Part shown: in pieces, positions 9,616-18,327 of the stretch
How positions within the stretch are numbered: position 1 is the first letter of the stretch
Layout of the letters: the number at the start of each line of letters is the position of its first letter
NCBI RefSeq assembly: GCF_001426245.1
Contig: NZ_LMCM01000009.1
Location: 248,001-312,000, forward strand
Source: Phycicoccus sp. Root101
Lineage (GTDB): Bacteria > Actinomycetota > Actinomycetes > Actinomycetales > Dermatophilaceae
DNA length: 64,000 bases
Direction: 5' to 3'
Notes under the pieces: model-generated
What the model was told of the DNA's origin: nothing
The model's database searches: none
The model's input: only the letters and a program-made list of their open reading frames with translations
Position numbers and translations under genes: made by a program

Positions 9616-12126
9616 ATGACCCCCGGCCGGCTGCGCATCTACCTCGGCGCGGCCCCCGGGGTGGGCAAGACCGTCGCGATGCTGTCCGAGGGGCACCGGC
9701 GGGCCGAACGCGGCACCGACGTCGTGGTGGGGCTGGTCGAGACGCACGGTCGCGCCCACACGGCCCAGGCCCTGGGCGGGCTCGAGGTGGTGCCGACCCG
9801 CGAGGTGGTGCACCGCGGCAGCACGCTGCGCGAGATGGACGTCGATGCCGTCCTCGAGCGCCGGCCCGAGGTGGTCCTCGTCGACGAGCTCGCGCACACC
9901 AACGCCCCCGGCAGCCGGCACGCCAAGCGCTGGGAGGACGTCCGCGACCTGCTCGCCGCAGGCATCGACGTCGTCTCCACCGTCAACGTCCAGCACCTCG
10001 AGTCGCTCAACGACGTCGTCGAGGCGATCACGGGGATCCGTCAGCAGGAGACCGTCCCGGACGAGGTGGTGCGGACGGCCGACCAGATCGAGCTCGTCGA
10101 CATGTCGCCGCACGCCTTGCGCCGACGGATGGCCCACGGCAACATCTACGGCCCCGACCGGGTGGACGCCGCGCTGGCCAACTACTTCCGCGAGGGGAAC
10201 CTCACCGCCCTGCGCGAGCTCTCGCTGCTCTGGCTGGCCGACCGCGTCGACGAGGGCCTCGAGCGCTACCGGCGCGACCAGGGGATCACGTCGTCGTGGC
10301 CGGCCCGCGAGCGCGTCGTCGTCGCCGTGACCGGGGGGCCCGAGTCGGCGGCGCTGGTCCGGCGCGGCGCCCAGATCGCCGCGCGGGGCGCCGGCGGGGA
10401 GCTCGTGGTCGCCCACGTCACCCCTGCCGACGGCCTCATCGACGCCCGGCTGGAGAGCATCGGCGAGATCCGGACGCTGGTCGCCGAGCTGGGCGGCACC
10501 TTCCACACCGTGGCCGGCGACGACGCGGCGGCCGCGATCCTCGACTTCGCGCGAGGGGTCAACGCACGCCAGGTGGTCCTCGGCGCCTCCCGACGGACCT
10601 GGTGGCAGGCGCTGCGCGGCCGCGGGGTCGGCAGCCACGTGGTCGAGGGCGCGGGGGGCGACATCGACACGGTCATCGTCACCCACGAGCAGGCCCACCG
10701 CGGCCAGTCCCGGCGCGGCCGTGGGGCGCTCGCGGGGCGCAGGCGGCTGGCGGGCTGGCTGCTCGCGACCCTCGGCACGGTGGTGCTGACGGCCCTGCTC
10801 ATCGCGACCCGGGAGTCGCACGACCTGCCGCTGGAGGTGCTGCTGTTCCTCGCCCTGACCGTCGGCTGCGCCCTGGCGGGAGGGCTCGGGCCGGCCGTCG
10901 TGTCCGCCCTGCTGGGGTCGCTCAGCCTCAACTGGTTCTTCACCGACCCGGTGGGGACGTTGACCATCACCAACCCCCAGAACGCTGCTGCCGTCGTCGT
11001 CTTCCTCGTCGTCGCCGTCTCGGTGGCCTCCGCGGTCCACCTCAGCGACCGCCGGGCCGCCGCCGCGCGCCTCGCCCAGCGCGAGTCGCTCGCGCTCGAG
11101 CGTTCGGCGCAGACGCTGCTGGGCGAGCAGGACCCGCTCACCGCGCTGCTCGAGCAGGTCGCCGACCTGTTCCACCTGACGACGGCCGGACTCGTGCGAC
11201 GACCCTCGGTGCGGGCGCCGTGGCAGGTGGTCGCGGCGCTGCCGGGGTTCGACGTGGACCAGCTGGACCGGGCCGCGGTGCTGGCACCGGTCGACGACAC
11301 GACGACCCTGGCCCTGTTCGGGCCGGTCCTGGCCGCCGACGAACGCCGCCTCGTCTCCGCGTTCGCCGCGCACGCCGAGGCCGTCCTGCGTCGGGCCGAC
11401 CTCGCCGAGCAGGCCCGCCGGGCCGGAGCCCTGGCCCGCGACAACCGGGCCCGCACCGCCCTGCTCAGCGCCGTGTCGCACGACCTGCGGACCCCGTTGG
11501 CCGGCATCAAGGCAGCGGTCTCGACGTTGCGCCAGCCCGGTGCGGCGTTCGACGCCCAGGACGAGGCCGACCTGCTCGAGACGATCGAGGAGTCCTCCGA
11601 CCGGCTCACCACCCTGGTCGCCAACCTCCTCGACATCTCCCGGCTGCAGAGCGGCGTGGTCGCCGCGCAGGTCAGCGAGGGCGCCGTGGTGGAGACCATC
11701 CGGCGCACCGTGTCGACGGTGTCGGCACCGGACCGCGTCCGGGTCCTGGCCGCCGACGACCTCCCGCTGGCCCTCTACGACGAGGTCCTCCTCGACCGCG
11801 TCGTGGCCAACGTCGTGGAGAACGCCCTGCACCACTCGGGCGGCCGCCAGGAGGTCGTCGTCAAGGCGTACGCCACCGGTCACCACCTCCAGGTGAGGGT
11901 CGTCGACCGGGGTTCCGGCGTCCCGGACTCCTCGAAGGCGGCGATCTTCGCCCCGTTCCAGCGCCTCGATGACGCACCGCGCGGGTCCGGCGTCGGACTC
12001 GGGCTGGCGGTCGCCCGTGGCCTCATGGAGACCATGGACGGCACCATCGCCGCGGAGGACACCCCCGGTGGCGGCCTGACGATCGTCCTCGAGCTCCCCC
12101 GCGCCGATGGCAGGATGCCCGCATGA
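9616..12126 (+). CDS. kdpD: Osmosensitive K+ channel sensor histidine kinase KdpD
   Basis: 836 residues with the classical KdpD order: N-terminal KdpD sensor domain with Walker A GAAPGVGKT near residue 10 and LVDELAHTNAPGSRH; a universal-stress-protein-like domain (about 230-350); four hydrophobic segments (DUF4118, about 375-480); a GAF-like region; HisKA with the phospho-acceptor H622 in AVSHDLRTPLAG; and a C-terminal ATPase with GSGVGLGLAVARG. It senses K+ limitation or turgor and phosphorylates KdpE. A GAGAAT element lies 6 nt before the ATG, suggesting it may also be transcribed separately. Its stop overlaps kdpE (ATGA). Confidence 0.97.
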   Translation: MTPGRLRIYLGAAPGVGKTVAMLSEGHRRAERGTDVVVGLVETHGRAHTAQALGGLEVVPTREVVHRGSTLREMDVDAVLERRPEVVLVDELAHTNAPGSRHAKRWEDVRDLLAAGIDVVSTVNVQHLESLNDVVEAITGIRQQETVPDEVVRTADQIELVDMSPHALRRRMAHGNIYGPDRVDAALANYFREGNLTALRELSLLWLADRVDEGLERYRRDQGITSSWPARERVVVAVTGGPESAALVRRGAQIAARGAGGELVVAHVTPADGLIDARLESIGEIRTLVAELGGTFHTVAGDDAAAAILDFARGVNARQVVLGASRRTWWQALRGRGVGSHVVEGAGGDIDTVIVTHEQAHRGQSRRGRGALAGRRRLAGWLLATLGTVVLTALLIATRESHDLPLEVLLFLALTVGCALAGGLGPAVVSALLGSLSLNWFFTDPVGTLTITNPQNAAAVVVFLVVAVSVASAVHLSDRRAAAARLAQRESLALERSAQTLLGEQDPLTALLEQVADLFHLTTAGLVRRPSVRAPWQVVAALPGFDVDQLDRAAVLAPVDDTTTLALFGPVLAADERRLVSAFAAHAEAVLRRADLAEQARRAGALARDNRARTALLSAVSHDLRTPLAGIKAAVSTLRQPGAAFDAQDEADLLETIEESSDRLTTLVANLLDISRLQSGVVAAQVSEGAVVETIRRTVSTVSAPDRVRVLAADDLPLALYDEVLLDRVVANVVENALHHSGGRQEVVVKAYATGHHLQVRVVDRGSGVPDSSKAAIFAPFQRLDDAPRGSGVGLGLAVARGLMETMDGTIAAEDTPGGGLTIVLELPRADGRMPA

Positions 12127-12800
12127 GCGTGGTCCTGGTCGTCGACGACGAACCCCACCTGCGCCGCACCCTGGCGATCAGCCTGCGGGCGCGTGGGTAC
12201 GAGGTCGAGACCGTCGGCGACGGCCGTTCCGCCCTCCAGTCGATCGCCGAACGCTCCCCCGACGTCGTCGTCCTCGACCTCGGCCTGCCCGACCTCGACG
12301 GCATCGACGTCCTGCGCCGGCTGCGGGCCACCTCGAGCGTTCCCGTCATCGTGCTCTCCGCCCGCACCGACTCCGCCGACAAGGTCGAGGCGCTCGACGT
12401 CGGCGCCGACGACTACGTCACCAAGCCGTTCGGCATGGAGGAGTTCCAGGCGCGGGTCCGCGCCGCCCTGCGGAGGGCCGGCGAGAGCGAGAACCACCCG
12501 CCCGCCCTGCGCACCGAGCACTTCGCCCTCGACTTCGCCGAGCGCACGGCCACGATCGGCGGCGACGTCGTGCGCCTCACGCCGACCGAGTGGCGGCTGC
12601 TCGCGGTCCTCGCCCGCCGTCCGGGACACCTCGTCTCGCAGAAGGACCTGCTGCACGAGGTGTGGGGTCCCGGGTACGGCCGCGAGTCCAACTACCTGCG
12701 CGTCTACGCCAACCAGCTGCGGCGCAAGCTCGAACCCGACCCCACCCACCCGCGCTACCTCGTCACCGACCCCGGTCAGGGCTACCGCCTCGAGGTATGA
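12123..12800 (+). CDS. kdpE: KdpE response regulator (OmpR/PhoB family)
   Basis: 225 residues: receiver domain with acidic pocket D8-D9, phospho-acceptor D52 (VVLDLGLPDLDG) and the conserved K103-region motif DYVTKPFGMEE, then a winged-helix DNA-binding domain ending YLVTDPGQGYRLEV. Partner of KdpD, to which it is coupled by a 4-bp overlap. Expected to activate kdpFABC; the phased GTCAA array at 5132-5168 is the best candidate target in the window. Confidence 0.97.
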   Translation: MSVVLVVDDEPHLRRTLAISLRARGYEVETVGDGRSALQSIAERSPDVVVLDLGLPDLDGIDVLRRLRATSSVPVIVLSARTDSADKVEALDVGADDYVTKPFGMEEFQARVRAALRRAGESENHPPALRTEHFALDFAERTATIGGDVVRLTPTEWRLLAVLARRPGHLVSQKDLLHEVWGPGYGRESNYLRVYANQLRRKLEPDPTHPRYLVTDPGQGYRLEV

Positions 12801-12909
12801 CGCGGGGTCGCCGCGCGCGGCCATGTCCGGGCCCGCGGGTGCCGGACCGCCGGGGACCCGGGCCCGAACCGGGCGGCGGCCTCGACCCGGCGCTGGCATG
12901 CTGGCGGCC

Positions 12910-13551
12910 ATGTCCGGGCACCGGGTGGTGGTCCTGCTCGAGGGCCAGAGCGACGTCGCTGCCGTGCGCGCGTTGCTGGGCGTGCGGCCGGTCACCGTGC
13001 AGCCGGACCGGCTCGACCTCGTCGACATGGGTGGCGTCACCAACATCCGACGCCACCTCGCCGACCTCGTTGCGCAGAGTGCGCACGCCAACGGTGACGC
13101 CCCTGCCCGGCTGCGCGTCCTCGGGCTCTGCGACGTCGGGGAGGCCGGCTACTTCGCCCGTGCACTGGCGTCGATCGGTCACCCGGTGGGCTCGGCCGAC
13201 GACATGGCCGCCCTCGGCTTCCACGTCTGCGACCAGGACCTCGAGGACGAGCTGATCCGGGCGCTGGGGGTCGAGCGGGTCATCGAAGTGCTCGACCGGC
13301 TCCGGCTCTTGGACCGCTTCGTGACGTTCCGGCGCCAGCCCACGTGGGAGGGTCGGCCGGTCACCGACCAGCTGCGCCGGTTCTCCGGGACGACGTCGGG
13401 GCGCAAGGCGCTCGTCGCGCAGGCCCTGGCCGCGGCGACGACAGCGGAACAGGTCCCGCCTCCGCTCGCTGCGCTGGTGGCCCACATCGCGGCGGCTGCC
13501 GCGGACGACGAGCCGGGCCCAGCGGTCCGGCCCTTCTCCACCGAACCCTGA
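12910..13551 (+). CDS. Stand-alone TOPRIM (OLD-like) domain protein
   Basis: 213 residues. The N-terminal half carries a TOPRIM arrangement like that of OLD-family nucleases: VVLLEGQSD (E11), the GG turn VDMGGVTN (G41-G42), LGLCDVGE (D75) and HVCDQDLEDELI (D108, D110, E112). No ATPase domain is fused or adjacent, unlike OLD/Gabija proteins. Conserved TOPRIM residues imply metal-dependent nucleotidyl transfer or nuclease-type chemistry, but the role is unknown. ATG 12910 is preferred; an ATG four codons upstream (12898) is possible. It follows kdpE by 109 GC-rich nt and ends at a strong hairpin. The C-terminal 30 residues are Ala/Pro/Asp-rich. Confidence 0.7.
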   Translation: MSGHRVVVLLEGQSDVAAVRALLGVRPVTVQPDRLDLVDMGGVTNIRRHLADLVAQSAHANGDAPARLRVLGLCDVGEAGYFARALASIGHPVGSADDMAALGFHVCDQDLEDELIRALGVERVIEVLDRLRLLDRFVTFRRQPTWEGRPVTDQLRRFSGTTSGRKALVAQALAAATTAEQVPPPLAALVAHIAAAAADDEPGPAVRPFSTEP

Positions 13552-13585
13552 GCGCTCGACCCGATGAGGACGGGGTCGAGCGCTC
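13550..13585. terminator. Hairpin between convergent TOPRIM and MFS genes
   Basis: A perfect 13-bp inverted repeat, GAGCGCTCGACCC (13550-13562) and GGGTCGAGCGCTC (13573-13585), with a 10-nt loop. There is no U tract, as is usual in high-GC actinobacteria. It starts at the TOPRIM stop codon and is 32 bp from the stop of the convergent MFS gene, so it can serve both. Confidence 0.75.
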
Positions 13586-13617
13586 GAGGTGGGGCGCGCT
13601 GTGCGCGGTGCCGCCGG

Positions 13618-14958
13618 TCAGGCGGTGGCGTCCACCGGAGCCAGCCGCCCGCGCAGGGTCAGGGTCGCGACGACCAGCGCCAGGGAGGCCGTCAGGGCCA
13701 TCACCAGGGTCATCGGCACGGCCGAGCCCGAACCCATGGCGCCGATCAGGGGAGCCGCGGCTCCACCGATGACGAACTGCGAGGCACCGAGCAGCGCAGC
13801 CGCCGTGCCCGCCGCCTCGCCGTGGCGGGTGAGCGCCAGCGCCGGGGTGTTCGGCAGGGTCAGGCCGCAGGCGAACAGGATGAACCAGAGCGGCACGAGG
13901 ATCAGGGTCAGGCCCCCGAAGCCGGTGGCGGCCGACGCGAGCGTCAGCAGGGCGGCCACTGCACCGATGGTGACCCCGGCACGCACCAGCACGCGGGGCT
14001 CGAACCGCTTGAGCAGGAACGGGTTGAGCTGCGAACCGGTCAGGAAGCCCAGCGAGTTCATCCCGAAGACCAGGCCGAACTGCGCGACGCTCAGGCCGTA
14101 GATGTCCTGCAGCACGAACGACGAGCCACCGATGTAGGAGAACAGCGTGGCGAACATCAGGCCGCTGATCAGGACGAGCCCGACGAAGGTGCGGTCCTTG
14201 AGCAGCGAACCGTAGGTCGCCACGACGGGCTTGAACGCGAGCTTGCGGCGACGCGCCGGTGGCAGCGTCTCGCGCAGGGCGAACGACGCCAGCGTCACCA
14301 TCATCGTCCCGGCGATCGCGAGCAGGACGAACACCCCGCGCCACGAGGTGAGCTGGAGGATGAAGCCACCGAGGGTCGGTGCGAGCACCGGCGCGAGGCC
14401 CATGACCAGCATCAGGCGCGAGAGCATCGTCGCGGCGGCGGAGCCGGCGAACTGGTCGCGCACCATGGCCATGGAGACCACGGCCACCGCGGCGTTGCCG
14501 AGGCCCTGGAGGACACGACCCACGGTCAGTAGCTCGATGCTCGGCGCGAACGCACAGAAGATCGACGCGGCGATGTGCAGCGCGAGCCCGGCGATGAGGG
14601 GGCGGCGGCGGCCCACCGCGTCGGCGAGGGGGCCGACGAGGAGCTGGCCGAGCCCCATACCGAGCAGGATGCCGGTGAGGGTGAACTGGACGGCCGACTC
14701 GGACGCGGCGAGGTCACGCGTGATCGAGGGCAGGGCCGGCAGGTAGGTGTCGATGGTCAGCGGCCCGATGGCGATGAGGGCGCCGAGGACGAGGACGAAC
14801 CGCACGTAGGCGCGACCCGTCGGGGCGGGGGGCATGGCCTCGTCGGAGGAGCGGGAGGAGTCGACGGAGGTCTGGGGAAGCGTCTGGGTACGGTCGTCGG
14901 TCACGGTCTGGGGCGCGGCGGTCACGAGGAGGGCAACACCGGCCCACCCCGGATCCAT
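13618..14958 (-). CDS. Bcr/CflA-type multidrug MFS transporter
   Basis: 446 residues, twelve predicted membrane helices. The DHA1 Bcr/CflA pattern is clear: AIGPLTIDTYLPALPSI in helix 1, GPLADAVGRRRPLIAG in the first cytoplasmic loop, and RVLQGLGNAAVAVVSMAMVRD in helix 4. Such carriers export drugs such as bicyclomycin or amphenicols, or small peptides, by proton antiport; the substrate is unknown. The ATG at 14958 lies 11 nt beyond the ftsK stop, suggesting read-through from ftsK. Alternative starts are GTG 14925 or ATG 14835; the first 40 residues are Thr/Asp/Ser-rich and may not all be translated. Confidence 0.85.
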   Translation of the reverse strand: MDPGWAGVALLVTAAPQTVTDDRTQTLPQTSVDSSRSSDEAMPPAPTGRAYVRFVLVLGALIAIGPLTIDTYLPALPSITRDLAASESAVQFTLTGILLGMGLGQLLVGPLADAVGRRRPLIAGLALHIAASIFCAFAPSIELLTVGRVLQGLGNAAVAVVSMAMVRDQFAGSAAATMLSRLMLVMGLAPVLAPTLGGFILQLTSWRGVFVLLAIAGTMMVTLASFALRETLPPARRRKLAFKPVVATYGSLLKDRTFVGLVLISGLMFATLFSYIGGSSFVLQDIYGLSVAQFGLVFGMNSLGFLTGSQLNPFLLKRFEPRVLVRAGVTIGAVAALLTLASAATGFGGLTLILVPLWFILFACGLTLPNTPALALTRHGEAAGTAAALLGASQFVIGGAAAPLIGAMGSGSAVPMTLVMALTASLALVVATLTLRGRLAPVDATA

Positions 14959-14969
14959 TCCGACGGACC

Positions 14970-17741
14970 TCAGTCGCGCCCGGTGAGCTCCCAGGCGTCG
15001 CCGGACTCCTCGACCTCCTCGCGGCCCGCGAACTGCGCGGCCACCGGGTCGTTGTCGTAGCGGTCGTCGGGGGCGTAGCCGGGCCGGTACGACGGCGCCG
15101 GTGCGCCGACCGGCACCTCGTCGGTGTGCTCCACTCCCCCGGCCTCGTCGGCCAGGGCCTGGCCGTCGAAGACCGGCTCGGCGTCCGGGACCTCGTCGCC
15201 GCGCATGAGGGCGAGCGTCGTGGGCAGGTCGTCCGGCTTGACCAGCACGTCGCGGGCCTTGGAACCCTCGGACGGTCCGACGACGCCGCGTGACTCGAGC
15301 AGGTCCATGAGGCGACCGGCCTTGGCGAACCCGACGCGCAGCTTGCGCTGGAGCATCGACGTCGACCCGAACTGCGTCGTGACGACGAGCTCGGTCGCCT
15401 GCAGCAGCAGGTCGAGGTCGTCACCGATGTCGTCGTCGACGTGCTTCTTGGCGGCGACGACGGTGACGTCGTCGCGGTAGTTCGGCTTGAGCTGGTCGGT
15501 GACAGCCTTGACGACGTTCTGGATCTCGGACTCGGTGACCCAGGCGCCCTGGACGCGCATCGTCTTGCTCGAGCCCATCGGCAGGAACAGCGCGTCGCCC
15601 TGGCCGATGAGCTTCTCGGCGCCGGGCTGGTCGAGGACGACCCGGCTGTCGGCGAGCGACGACGTCGCGAACGCCATCCGCGACGGGACGTTGGCCTTGA
15701 TCAGGCCGGTCACGACGTCGACCGACGGACGCTGCGTCGCCAGCACGAGGTGGATGCCGGCGGCCCGGGCGAGCTGGGTGATGCGGACGATCGACTCCTC
15801 CACGTCACGCGGGGCGACCATCATCAGGTCGGCGAGCTCGTCGACGATGACGAGCAGGTACGGGTACGGGTGGATGACCCGCTGGCTGCCCGGCAGCGGC
15901 TTGACCTTGCCGGCCTTGACCGCCTTGTTGAAGTCGTCGACGTGCTTGAAGCCGAACTGGGCGAGGTCGTCGTAGCGCGTGTCCATCTCCCGCACGACCC
16001 ACTGGAGGGCCTCGGCGGCCTTCTTGGGGTTCGTGATGATCGGGGTGATGAGGTGCGGGATCCCCTCGTATGCCGTGAGCTCCACCCGCTTGGGGTCCAC
16101 CAGCACCATGCGGACCTCGTCGGGCGTCGAACGCATGAGGATCGAGGTGATCATGGAGTTGACGAAGCTCGACTTGCCGGCGCCGGTGGCCCCCGCGACG
16201 AGCAGGTGGGGCATCTTGGCGAGGTTGGCGATGACGTAGCCGCCCTCGACGTCCTTGCCGACCCCCATGACCATCGGGTGGTCGTTGCCGCGGGCGGCCT
16301 GGCTGCGCAGGACGTCGCCGAGGCTGACCTTCTCGCGGTCGGTGTTGGGGATCTCGATGCCGATGGCGGACTTGCCGGGGATCGGGGAGAGGATCCGGAC
16401 GTCGGCCGAGGCGACGGCGTACGCGATGTTCTTCGAGAGGGCGGTGACCCGCTCGACCTTGATGCCGGGACCGAGCTCGACCTCGTACCGCGTGACCGTC
16501 GGGCCGCGGCTGAAGCCGGTCACCTGTGCGTCGATGTCGAACTGGTCGAGCACCTGGGTGAGGGACTCGACGACGCGGTCGTTCGCGGCACTACGGGCCT
16601 TGTGCGGCGAGCCGGGCTCGAGCAGGGCGTTGTCGGGCAGCGTGTAGGTGATGTCGCCGGCGAGGGCGAGCTGCTCCACCCGCTGCGGCAGGGGGGTCGT
16701 CGGCGGCGCCTCGAGGGCGACCTTCTCGGCGACCTGGCGGGCGGGAACCACCGGTGGGGCGCCCGAGGCGCCGGCGCTGGTGGAACTGGTGGCCCCGGTG
16801 GCACCGGGGGCGAGGACGCCCGGGGCGGTCGGGCGCTTCTGCCCGGGACGCAGGCCGTCCTTGCCCTCGGGCACGACGACCGCAGCCTTCTCGAACGCCT
16901 CGTCACCGTCGAACGGCCCCTCGGGCTCGATCACCCGGCGGCGGCGCCGGGGCTTCTCGGCCTCCTCGGCGGCCGGCTCGTCGACGTCGACCCCGCGGTG
17001 CAGGAGGTGGTCGCGCAGCTCGGCGAGGCGCTCGGGGATCATGTGGACCGGGGTCGCGGTCATCACGAGGAGACCGAAGAAGCCGAGCATGAGCAGGATC
17101 GGCACGGTGCCGTAGACGGAGACCGCCGCCTTGAGCGGGCTGGAGGCGAGGAAGCCGATGATGCCGCCGCCGTCGCGCATGCCCTCGGCACCCGCCGGCG
17201 GGGTGGGGATGCCGGCCGCCACGTGGGCCAGGCCCGACGCCGCGAACGCGAGCGCGCCGAGGCCGACCCCGATGCGCGAGTTGGCGCCGTCGTCCTGGGG
17301 GGCGCGCAGCAGCCGGACGCCGAGGTAGAGCAGCGCGAGCGGCACGGCGTACGCGACCCGGCCGAAGGTGCCGGCCACGACGGCGTGGATGACGTCGCCG
17401 ACCGGGCCCTCGAGGGCCCACCACTCGCGGGCGGCCACGACGATGGCCAGGCCGAGGAGGAGGAAGCCGACGCCGTCGCGACGGTGTTCGGGCTCGAGGT
17501 CGCGGGCCCCGTTGCCGACGCGGCGGACCGCGCCACCGGCTACGTGCGCCATACCCATCCACGTGCCGCGGACCGCACGCAACGGCAGGGGCAGGCCGCC
17601 ACCGCTGGCCTTGCCGCGGGACCCCCGGGCGGGGCTCTTGCGGGGCGTGGTGGTGCGACGGTTGGCGGGGCGGGTGGCGGTGCCCTTGCGCGCCTGCCCA
17701 GCCGAGGAGATGCGCGTCGGGGTGGACGGACGTGTGGCCAT
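14970..17741 (-). CDS. ftsK: DNA translocase FtsK/SpoIIIE
   Basis: 923 residues. A basic N-terminal tail (1-60), four to five membrane helices (about 95-240), a charged/proline linker (245-360), then the RecA-like motor with Walker A GATGAGKSS near residues 517-525, Walker B VDELADLM, and a C-terminal gamma winged helix (TSMLQRKLRVGFAKAGRLMDLLE) that would read KOPS-like polar sequences. It pumps chromosomal DNA through the division septum. The ATG is 7 nt after a TAGCCT box (minus strand, 17754-17749), so the mRNA is likely leaderless. A 50-residue acidic tail follows the gamma domain. Confidence 0.97.
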   Translation of the reverse strand: MATRPSTPTRISSAGQARKGTATRPANRRTTTPRKSPARGSRGKASGGGLPLPLRAVRGTWMGMAHVAGGAVRRVGNGARDLEPEHRRDGVGFLLLGLAIVVAAREWWALEGPVGDVIHAVVAGTFGRVAYAVPLALLYLGVRLLRAPQDDGANSRIGVGLGALAFAASGLAHVAAGIPTPPAGAEGMRDGGGIIGFLASSPLKAAVSVYGTVPILLMLGFFGLLVMTATPVHMIPERLAELRDHLLHRGVDVDEPAAEEAEKPRRRRRVIEPEGPFDGDEAFEKAAVVVPEGKDGLRPGQKRPTAPGVLAPGATGATSSTSAGASGAPPVVPARQVAEKVALEAPPTTPLPQRVEQLALAGDITYTLPDNALLEPGSPHKARSAANDRVVESLTQVLDQFDIDAQVTGFSRGPTVTRYEVELGPGIKVERVTALSKNIAYAVASADVRILSPIPGKSAIGIEIPNTDREKVSLGDVLRSQAARGNDHPMVMGVGKDVEGGYVIANLAKMPHLLVAGATGAGKSSFVNSMITSILMRSTPDEVRMVLVDPKRVELTAYEGIPHLITPIITNPKKAAEALQWVVREMDTRYDDLAQFGFKHVDDFNKAVKAGKVKPLPGSQRVIHPYPYLLVIVDELADLMMVAPRDVEESIVRITQLARAAGIHLVLATQRPSVDVVTGLIKANVPSRMAFATSSLADSRVVLDQPGAEKLIGQGDALFLPMGSSKTMRVQGAWVTESEIQNVVKAVTDQLKPNYRDDVTVVAAKKHVDDDIGDDLDLLLQATELVVTTQFGSTSMLQRKLRVGFAKAGRLMDLLESRGVVGPSEGSKARDVLVKPDDLPTTLALMRGDEVPDAEPVFDGQALADEAGGVEHTDEVPVGAPAPSYRPGYAPDDRYDNDPVAAQFAGREEVEESGDAWELTGRD

Positions 17742-17748
17742 GGTCCGC

Positions 17749-17754
17749 AGGCTA
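17749..17754 (-). promoter_or_regulatory. -10 box of ftsK (leaderless)
   Basis: TAGCCT on the minus strand, 7 nt from the ftsK ATG at 17741. Confidence 0.6.
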
Positions 17755-18169
17755 CGCGAAGGTCACACCGGACACACGCGTCACACGCGTTCCACGTGGG
17801 CGGATCTGACGCCGACCCTGAGCCGACCTGGAGCCGACCCGGAGCCGTCACCCGCGCCGTTCGGGGCGGATCCGCTCACCCGAACAGGTGGAGGGGTCCC
17901 CCCGGTTCGGGCAGCAGGGGCCGGTCCACCCGACGCGACGGGTGCAGCCCTGCCACGCTGAGCCTGCGTCTGGCGGGGCCCGCACCGGCGACCACCCCTC
18001 GGGGAGGTCGCCGGTGCAGGCGTACCAGGACATCGGGGGCAGGGGGTGCGCCGGTCCCGCCAGATCACCTGCACCACCGTTTCCGGCCCGACCTCCCCCG
18101 AGGTCTCAGATGGCGAGAAGGTCCGTCCGGCTGGTGGAGGGACGGCCGGACCGCCGCTACCTTCGTCGT
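17755..18169. other. Gene-poor region between ftsK and the SAM-IV riboswitch
   Basis: About 415 bp without a convincing gene. It holds tandem GAGCCGACC-like units near 17820-17846 and a perfect 12-bp inverted repeat, GCACCGGCGACC (17982-17993) and GGTCGCCGGTGC (18006-18017), with a 12-nt loop that can itself fold (CCCCTCGGGG). A TACCTT -10 box at 18158-18163 probably drives the riboswitch transcript. A 61-codon frame on the minus strand (17848-18033) lacks a ribosome site and was not accepted. Confidence 0.5.
17982..18017. repeat. Isolated 12-bp inverted repeat
   Basis: Perfect arms at 17982-17993 and 18006-18017 around a 12-nt loop. It is far from any gene end (ftsK starts at 17741, the next gene at 18328), so it is not an obvious terminator; a regulator site or small structured RNA is possible. 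Confidence 0.5.
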
Positions 18170-18290
18170 CAAGGTCATGAGTGTCAGCGCACAGCCCCGG
18201 CTTGCTGACCAGCAACCCTCCACCGCGGTGGGGTGCTCCGGGTGACGACCGGGTCGACTGCACCCGCAGCCGGCAAGCGCGGACCCGAGC
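18170..18290 (+). promoter_or_regulatory. SAM-IV riboswitch
   Basis: The segment matches the actinobacterial SAM-IV consensus: P1 GGTC (18173-18176) closing with GACC (18247-18250); the ATGAGTG...CAGCG core just after it; CCCCGGCTTGCTG; CAGCAACCCTCC; a CCGCGGTGGGGTG hairpin; and CCGGGTGA before the closing strand. Downstream, GGCAAGC near 18281-18287 can pair with GGCTTGC near 18199-18205 as the expected pseudoknot. The aptamer binds S-adenosylmethionine and usually lowers expression of sulfur-metabolism genes. It ends about 40 nt before the start codon of the PLP enzyme, so translational control is likely. Confidence 0.88.
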
Positions 18291-18327
18291 ACAGCCCGGG
18301 TCCCACCGGACCCAGGAGCTGACCTCC

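Noticed and set aside
17848-18033. A 61-codon minus-strand frame with several cysteines between ftsK and the SAM-IV riboswitch
   Set aside because: No Shine-Dalgarno or leaderless -10 box at its start, it runs through the 12-bp hairpin, and I recognise no family.
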